From the NCBI GenBank assembly GCA_947044405.1, contig CAMRHE010000035.1, positions 9,521,501 to 9,585,500 of the forward strand: a stretch of DNA of 64,000 nt, read 5' to 3'. Source of the DNA: Leptodactylus fallax. Lineage: Eukaryota > Chordata > Amphibia > Anura > Leptodactylidae. The notes under the pieces are model-generated. The model saw nothing but the letters and a program-made list of their open reading frames with translations, was not told the DNA's origin and made no database searches. The position numbers and the translations under genes were made by a program. Of this stretch, positions 57,107 to 64,000 are shown piece by piece. Numbering within the stretch: the stretch's first letter is position 1; each line of letters opens with the position of its first letter.

Positions 57107-58729
57107 CAGTACAGACCAAAAGTTTGGACACACCACCTCATTCCAAGAGTTTTCTGTATTTTCATGACTATAAAAATTGTAGATTCACACTGAAGGCATC
57201 AAAACTATGAATTAACACATGTGGAATTATATACTTAACAAAAAAGTGTGAAACAACTGAAAATATGTCTTATATTCTAGGTTCTTCAAAGTAGCCACCT
57301 TTTGCTTTGATTACTGCTTTGCACACTCTTGGCATTCTCTTGATGAGCTTCAAGAGGTAGTCACCTGAAATGGTTTTCACTTCACAGGTGTGCCCTGTCA
57401 GGTTTAATAAGTGGGATTTCTTGCCTTATAAATGGGGTTGGGACCATCAGTTGTGTTGTTCAGAAATCAGGTGGATACACAGCTGATAGTCCTACTGAAT
57501 GGAGTGTTAGAATTTGTATTAATGGCAAGAAAAAAAGCAGCTAAGTAAAGAAAAACGAGTGGCCATCATTACTTTAAGAAATGAAGGTCAGTCAGTCCGA
57601 AAAATTGGGAAAACTTTGAAAGTGTCCCCAAGTGCAGTGGCCAAAACCATCAAGCGCTACAAAGAAACTGGCTCACATGAGGACCGCCCCAGGAAAGGAA
57701 GACCAAGAGTCACCTCTGCTGTGGAGGATAAGTTCATCCGAGTCACCAGCCTCAGAAATCGCAGGTTAACAGCAGCTCAGATTAGAGACCAGGTCAATGC
57801 CACACAGAGTTCTAGCAGCAGGCACAGCTCTACAACAACTGTTAAGAGGAGACTGTGTGCAGCAGGCCTTCATGGTAAAATAGCTGCTAGGAAACCACTG
57901 CTAAGGACAGGCAACAAGCAGAAGAGACTTGTTTGGGCTAAAGAACACAAGGAATGGACATTAGACCTGTGGAAATCTGTGCTTTGGTCTGATGAGTCCA
58001 AATTTGAGATCTTTGGTTCCAACCACCGTGTCTTTGTGCGACGCAGAAAAGGTGAACCAATGGACTCTACATGCCTGGTTCCCACCGTGAAGCATGGAGG
58101 AGGAGGTGTGATGGTGCTTTGCTGGTGACACTGTTGGGGATTTATTCAAAATTGAAGGAATACTGAACCATCATGGTTACCACAGCATCTTGCAGCGGCA
58201 TGCTATTCCATCCGGTTTGCGTTTAGTTGGACCATCATTTATTTTTCAACAGGACAATGACCCCAAACACACCTCCAGACTGTGTAAGGGCTATTTGACC
58301 AAGAAGGAGAGTGAAGGGGTGCTACGCCAGATGACCTGGCCTCCACAGTCACCAGACCTGAACCCAATCGAGATGGTTTGGGGTGAGCTGTACCGCAGAG
58401 TGAAGGCAAAAGGGCCAACAAGTGCTAAGCATCTCTGGGAACTCCTTCAAGACTGTTGGAAGACCATTTCAGGTGACTACCTCTTGAAGCTCATCAAGAG
58501 AATGCCAAGAGTGTGCAAAGCAGTAATCAAAGCAAAAGGTGGCTACTTTGAAGAACCTAGAATATAAGACATATTTTCAGTTGTTTCACACTTTTCTGTT
58601 AAGTATATAATTCCACATGTGTTAATTCATAGTTTTGATGTCTTCAGTGTGAATCTACAATTTTTATATCATGAAAATACAGAAAACTCTTGGAATGAGA
58701 AGGTGTGTCCAAACTTTTGGTCTGTACTG
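57107..58729 (+). mobile_element. Complete Intruder-like (DD38E) element, copy 2, 1623 bp
   Basis: Starts CAGTACAGACC at 57107 and ends GGTCTGTACTG at 58729, flanked by TA at 57105-57106 and 58730-58731. The inverted repeats are about 267 bp (57107-57374 and 58463-58729) and overlap the last 35 codons or so of the transposase. It lies in an MMS22L intron, on the opposite strand. Scattered differences from copy 1 suggest recent activity of the family. Confidence 0.93.
57522..58567 (+). pseudogene. DD38E transposase, frameshifted twice
   Basis: The same protein as at 355-1403, with the same domains: helix-turn-helix pair, GRPR motif, and catalytic [21 protein letters not shown] and SPDLNPIEMVW with DD38E spacing. 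Lesions differ from copy 1: one extra A in the A-run after the ATG at 57522 shifts the start, and eight bases are missing near 58116 in the glycine-rich box. The long open part therefore begins at 57559 and breaks at 58128, then reopens to 58567. Both copies agree on a parental frame of about 350 codons. Confidence 0.9.
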
Positions 58730-58732
58730 TAC

Positions 58733-58737
<5 letters not shown>

Positions 58738-58765
<28 letters not shown>
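58738..58765. repeat. (TA)n microsatellite
   Basis: TA run a few bases after the right end of the DD38E element, followed by CACACATACACACA. Confidence 0.9.
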
Positions 58766-58773
<8 letters not shown>

Positions 58774-59180
58774 ACACAGATCTATATATATAGATCAGTG
58801 GTTCTCAAAAGGAAGGGCTACCACCAGTTGGTAAGAAAGATCAAATGTGGGTGCCATATTGCGCTCTACATATGGCTCTATGTGGCAGCAGTAATCTTTG
58901 ATTTAGCAAAAGAAATGACTAACCATGTCCTGTTTTAATGATATGAGGAAAGCAAATTGAAATACATATACAATTTTACATGGATTTTGAACAATAGGAA
59001 GGGTGCAGCTGAAAAAGTCTGGAAAGTTTTGATCTAGATATTCTCTATGATTTCATCCTTTATGAAGTATATGAGAAGGGAGGACTCAATATTTTGATAC
59101 TTTGGTAAAATCTAGTTTGAAATTAGCCCCTTTTAACTAAAATATCATCTCAATACATTTAACCCAGTAATACCACTCAC
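58766..59180. other. MMS22L intron, no feature recognised
   Basis: A degenerate region with TCAGTGGTTCTCAAAAGG, resembling a hAT MITE end, but no partner end found. Confidence 0.4.
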
Positions 59181-59340
59181 CAATGGCCCTGTAAGTGATC
59201 TGCAGGCCTTCCACAGGTCCCCTTTTAGTAAAATATGGCTTTACATACTTTAGTATATCTCCAATGTATTCTTGGCATTTTGACACCATGGCAGATTTTT
59301 CTGGTAAGGATTGTAATCCACTATATATTGTACCTGTTGC
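59181..59340 (-). CDS. MMS22L: MMS22L internal exon, most upstream in the window
   Basis: A 160-base exon encoding ATGTIYSGLQSLPEKSAMVS, then KCQEYIGDILKYVKPYFTKR and GPVEGLQITYRAI plus one base of Gly. The acceptor lies after a strong pyrimidine tract (CTTTTTCTCTCTTATATCAG), which decided 59340 as the start. The donor is CCATTG/GTGAGT. It begins in phase 0. The upstream exons of the gene lie beyond the window or were not recognised in 59341-64000. Confidence 0.9.
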
Positions 59341-60388
59341 CTGATATAAGAGAGAAAAAGATTACAGGCTTTAACCATTTCAGGACCGGACACATTTTCA
59401 GGGTTTTTTTTTTGTACATGCAGTTTTGAGGGATATAACATTTTTTCAAGCTTTTTTTATTTTAATATCCAAGGAAATGTAAACAAAAAAGGAGGGGGAA
59501 TGGGTCACATGTTATGTAGGTCACACACACACATAATATAGAATATATATATATATATATACCTGTATATATGAATAAAATATGTGACCGCAGGGCCAGA
59601 AGTGGAGCCGCATTATGATGGCTCCCATAGCTGTGTTCAGCCCTCATTAAGCGCTGTTGTACACATCAATCGGGAGGGCATGGACAGTAATAAACAGTCC
59701 CTGCCTTCCCTATAGGAGGACTGGCTGTAGTAACAGGTGGCCAGCTGCTTAACATTGCAAAGATGTATATATCAACCCTGAGTGTCAAACTCTCCTTTGT
59801 CCCAGCCACAATAGTATGCTCCAAATACAGCAGAAAAAAAGGAAGTCATCAGTTATACATGTTACACATATACATGCTGTTATACATATACATGCTGCTC
59901 TCCTAACATAAGCTTAAAGTGTATTTCAAAAAACATATTAGTAAAGTCTACTAATTAAAAACTCTTACAAAAATTATGTAATATTTCTGCTTAGTTGTGG
60001 AGGCCACTGTTGCAAGCAGTACAGCTAAATCGGTTGTCACTATTGAAACAGCGGACATCTATAATAATGGACAGTAATGGACATTAACGGATGCTTAGGT
60101 GTCCGTTTTTTTTTAACGGATCCATTAAAAATACATTAAAAAAAAACTACACAAAATCATCAGTTAAGGTCCGTTTTTGTCCATTATGTTCCAGTCCGTT
60201 TTTTTACTTAATTTGGTTGCCGTAACCGCAAAACAGACAGAGAGAATATAAAAGCAGGAAGAAGAGCTGACAATTCAGTCTGGTGCCAACTTTGGAAAGG
60301 AAACTATTGTTTCTGTGTTCCAGTTCTACTGTGCTGCGGCTGTCATTTTGAAAATTATTCCTCCATCTTTGCTTCTTGATCTAGAGAT
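59341..60388. other. MMS22L intron, microsatellite and repeat-like sequence
   Basis: A short TA run at 59547-59562. At 60050-60240 a repeat-like block has several inverted phrases on the theme GTCCGTTTTT, which may be the left part of the Harbinger element. No exon supported. Confidence 0.45.
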
Positions 60389-61440
60389 GCGGAGACGAAG
60401 TGTAAAAGAATTGCCTAGCAGAGACGGTAGCGACGCTTTTGGCCTCATCCTATAACATCAGCCCGCATGAAAAGAGGAGTCTATTCCAGTCTTTATGAAG
60501 AACTGCGCCAACATCTGGAGAAGTTCTATGACTACCTGCGTATGACTATTTACACCTTTGGTGAACTTCTTCAATGGCTGTCAACCAGACTCCAGAGGCA
60601 GGAAACCCAATTGCGGAGAAGTATAACACCAGAGGAGTGCTTTTTTTTTTTTTTTTTTTTTATTATTTTGAGGTACTGGCATCATGCGAGAGCTTCTGCT
60701 CCCTGCACTTCCAGTTCTTGGCAAGTCAACAATTTCCTACATTATCCGGGCCCTATGGGATTTGCTTTGTGACGAATTTATCAAACATCCAACAACAGAA
60801 CAATGGAAGGACATTGCAGACAAGTTCTGGGATGAGACGCAGTTTCCAAATTGTGTAGCAGCAGTTGATGGAAAGCACATCAATTACAAGAAGTACTTTT
60901 CGATTGTGCTGATGGCCATTGCTGAAGCCCAGTACCGATTTGTGGCTGTGGACATTGGGACATATGGCCGCACCAATCACTCCAGAATTTTCAAGGACTC
61001 TGCAATGGGACAGACTATATTCTGGAAATTTTGGATTGCCAACACCAAAGCCATTTCCTGGAACTGATGGACCCCCAATATAGTTTGTAGTTGTTGATGA
61101 TGAGGCCTTCCAGATGTGAGGAAACCTTCTTAAACCATACTCCAGTCGTGGACTCAACTATCAGAAACGTATTTTAAAATTACAGACTGACAAGAGCCAG
61201 TCGACTTGTGGAATGTGTGTTTGGAATCCTCACTTCAAAATGGCGTATTTTCAACACTGCGATCCAGTTGAACCCAGAAGCTGTTAATGATGTGGTGAAA
61301 GGCTGCATGGTCCTCTGTAATTTGCTGCTGAAGAGAGAACTGTTTCCGGTTGACACCCAGGAACTGGAGTCTGGGTTACATGGTCTGGACTCATCTGGCC
61401 CAAGATCAAGAGTTGCTGTATGAGAGACAATTTTGCAGCA
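60389..61440 (+). pseudogene. PIF/Harbinger transposase, decayed
   Basis: A DDE nuclease of the PIF/Harbinger superfamily. In order: an N-terminal piece (60467-60640, with YEELRQHLEKFYDYLRM), a T-run insertion at about 60643-60661 that breaks the frame, then VLGKSTISYIIRALWDLLCD, FPNCVAAVDGKHINYKKY (first Asp), YRFVAVDIGTYGRTNHSRIF (second Asp), a stop at 61066, and in another frame SRLVECVFGILTSKWRIFN with the third acidic residue. No adjacent Myb-like gene, which active Harbingers need, is seen. Inactive. Terminal repeats and the 3-bp target duplication were not established. Confidence 0.8.
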
Positions 61441-61675
61441 TTTTTTCTTTCCAACACAGGTTGGGTGGACTGGCAGGATGGACTTTTTTTTTTTTTTTGG
61501 ACAGTCAAATGTGCTGTAAAAATCTCAATGATTAAAGTCCTGAGCACTGAAAATTAGAGACTTTATTCCTCAGCATGCAGACTGCTCCATTTTCAATGCT
61601 TGCAATTGCCACAGCATTTTAGAAAACCATTATTTAGCGTTGACTCAGCTTGTCTTTTGCACATGTGTTTCTTTA
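61441..61675. other. Tail of the Harbinger remnant
   Basis: A T-run at 61485-61499, otherwise unremarkable. Confidence 0.4.
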
Positions 61676-64000
61676 ACCCCTTAACGACCTTGGACGTACT
61701 ATTACGTCCTGGGCGCTAGGTACTTCGCGCACCAGGGCGTAATACTAAGCCCGAGGCCGGCCGCCTGCTCACTATCTGGGCTGGCGGCATCGGAACCGGG
61801 TGTTAGCTGTAACTGACAGCTAACACCCTGCTCCATAAGCTCCGATCTGAACTCGGTTTTAACATGTTCAAACATGACCACAGCATCCAAGGGGTTTCGC
61901 CATCTTCCCCGCCCCCCACCGGCACCTGCCGCAGCGAGATCGAAGGGTGCTAATATCTATAATCTGCAGCCCGAGGTCTGCCCAGTGACCCCAGGCTGCC
62001 TGGAGCCCCCACTATCGGGTTGATCCTGCTGGGACCTCCGGAAGTCAGGCTATGCGTCTGCATAGCGCTGACTTCCTGTATAGACTGCAAGACACTTGTA
62101 TGCTGGTGTCTTGCAGTCTATAGTACTGAGCCAGAGATCAAAGCATCTCTGGCTCAGGTGTCCTAATGGGACACATGAAAAAGTAAAAAAAAAGTGAAAA
62201 AAAGTAAAAGTATGTGAAAAAAAATTAAAAGAATAAAGCCCCAAAAATTCCCTTTTCCTGTATAAAATGAATTATATAAAAAAATAAACTTAAAAATTAA
62301 TAAAAACAATACATATTTGGTATCGCCATATCCATAACAACCTGTACAATAAAACTGAAACAATATTTAACATATATGGTGAACGTCGGTAAAAAAAAAA
62401 GTGGAAAAATAACGCCGGAAGTAATGATTTTTCGCCATCTCACCTTACAAAATATGCCATAAAAAGTGATCAAAAAGTCATATCTACCCCAAAACAGTAC
62501 AATAAAAAGCACAGATTGTCCCGCAAAAAAATAAGCTCCAAACCAGCTCTGTAAACTGCAAAATAAAAATGCTACGCATCTCAGAAGATGTTGATGCAAA
62601 AAAAAAAAAAATTGATTTATGTCCCCAAATGGGTTTTTGTTCTGCGAAATTAGTATCGCATAAAAAAACAATATAAAATGAGGTATCGCCGTAATTGTAC
62701 CGTCCTGCAGAATAAAGGTAACATGTTACTTACGCTCTATGCTGCATGGCAAAAAATTTAAAAGGTAAAACGCAATGCCAGAATTGATGGGTTTTTTTTT
62801 TTTAATCCACCAAGAAAGAGTTAATAAAATTTATTTAATAAGTTGTAGGTACCTAAAAATGTTGTCAATACAAAATACATCTCATACCGCAAATAACAAG
62901 CCCTCATATGGCTACATCGCCAGAAAAAGAAAGAAAATACAGCTCGTGCAATGTGAATACAAAAACCCCAAAAATCTCCAAATCATTAGAACATAACTGG
63001 CTGTGGCAGGAAGGGTAATGTATAAGCTGTGCGAGCGTATATTATGGTACACCCCAGATTTAGACCTTATGAGGGATAATAAACCAGAAGTGACCCCCGG
63101 AGTGAACTCTCCAATAATAGGAGCTACTGGGGAAATAGTAGGGAATTTAGTGTACCCAATGTACTCCGCACAGCTTACATATTCACTTTTCCCCATCCGC
63201 TGTGCAGTCACATCTGGGATACTAATGCTCACTACACCCCTTGATAAATTCTTTGAGGGGTGCACTTTTCAAAATGGGGTCATTCCCTAGGGGATTCCAC
63301 TTTACTGATACTTTAGAGGCTCTGCAAACATGACATGGCATCCAGATCCCAAACATCTGAATCTGCGCTCCAAAAGCCACATAGCGCTCCTTCCTTTCTG
63401 TGCCCTGCTGTGTGCCCAAACTGCAGTTTATACCTACATGTATGACACTGGTGTACCCAGAATAACGTACTTAATGTCATATGTGGGTATACACTGCTGT
63501 TTGGGCACAGCCAGGCACAGAAGGGAAGGAGTGCTATGGTTTTTGGAGCACAGACTTGGACGGTTTGGTTTTTGGGCACCATGACACTTTTGCAGAGCTG
63601 AAATGCCATTAAAGTGGAATCCCCTGACAAGTCACCCCATTTTGGATACTACACCCCTGAAGGAATTTATCCAGAGGTACAGTGAGCATTTTTAACCCCC
63701 AAGTGTTGCTATAATTTATAATCCATAAATGAATATGCAGCTGATGGTGAAAGGTGAAAATGACAATTTTTCCAGGAATACATAATTTCAGTGCATAATA
63801 TGTTGTGCCCGGCTTGTATCAGAGATGAACGCTCCAAAAGCTGTTGTGCCCGGGATCCCCGCTCAACAATTTTTGGAGTGTGTGTCTGTGCAGACATAAG
63901 CTGGGCACAACATATTGGGCACTGAAATGGCGTATCTATGGAAAAATTTCATTTTTAACTTTTCATTATCAGCTGCTCATTCATTTCTGGAAATTAAAAG
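61676..64000. mobile_element. Large non-coding dispersed repeat with internal hairpins, cut by window end
   Basis: Begins near TTTAACCCCTTAACGACC with a GC-rich head (61690-62150), then AT-rich stretches full of A-runs, then several inverted repeats (63369-63549 and 63763-63947). Phrases such as CAAAATGGGGTCA and GGGGTGCACTTTTCAAAATG occur widely in frog genomes as I recall. It has no convincing open frame. The shared phrases with 35935-36311 and 50880-51870 indicate one family. Superfamily unknown to me. Confidence 0.6.

Noticed and set aside
60467..60772. Open frame through the T-run as a genuine Harbinger N-terminus
   Set aside because: The poly-Phe stretch replaces conserved sequence, and family signal resumes in another frame.
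61702..61890. Additional upstream MMS22L exon
   Set aside because: The sequence belongs to the GC-rich head of a dispersed repeat, with no matching splice sites or family residues.

Overview
The window is nuclear DNA of a vertebrate, most likely a frog or toad. The signs are widely spaced spliced exons, very dense nested transposons (Tc1/mariner, hAT, PIF/Harbinger, DIRS, Ty3/gypsy chromovirus, L1-like and L2-like LINEs, many palindromic MITEs) and tRNA-derived SINE sequence typical of anurans. I see no bacterial operon, CRISPR array or cellular RNA gene.

Two host genes are present, both as 3' ends, in convergent orientation. On the + strand three exons (32158-32350, 40604-40698, 45373-45534) encode the last 149 residues of a kelch-repeat protein, which I assign to KLHL32. 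On the - strand seven exons between 59340 and 47204 encode the last 349 residues of MMS22L, the partner of TONSL in replication-fork repair. All exon phases agree and all introns are GT-AG. The two stop codons face each other 1.67 kb apart. KLHL32 and MMS22L are also tail-to-tail neighbours on human 6q16, which supports both names.

Layout. 1-1566: an Intruder-like DD38E Tc1 relative. 4451-6801: a palindromic MITE split by a hAT element, which carries a minisatellite, which is itself split by a LINE fragment. 7980-8261: a hairpin MITE. 8885-12114: a 3.2-kb imperfect palindrome around a second minisatellite element. 13259-13730: L1-like fragment. 14169-14533: Tc1 end. 14534-19200: broken Ty3/gypsy chromovirus. 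19500-22826: broken DIRS element. 24929-26533: Tc1 with intact transposase. 28208-31076: four MITE-like units. 33105-38255: L1-like element interrupted by other repeats. 38353-40002: very young-looking Tc1 with intact transposase. 42416-43985: small DIRS derivative with inverted terminal repeats. 47999-49371: two MITEs. 50880-51870: repeat next to an MMS22L exon. 57107-58729: second DD38E element in an MMS22L intron. 60389-61440: decayed Harbinger transposase. 61676 to the end: a large non-coding repeat with internal hairpins.

Nothing here looks like a new multi-gene system. The best leads are the DD38E elements, whose 267-bp inverted repeats reach into their own coding sequence; the Tc1 at 38353, with nearly identical ends and an open transposase; the minisatellite element family with a recurring hairpin; and the compact convergent 3' ends of KLHL32 and MMS22L.
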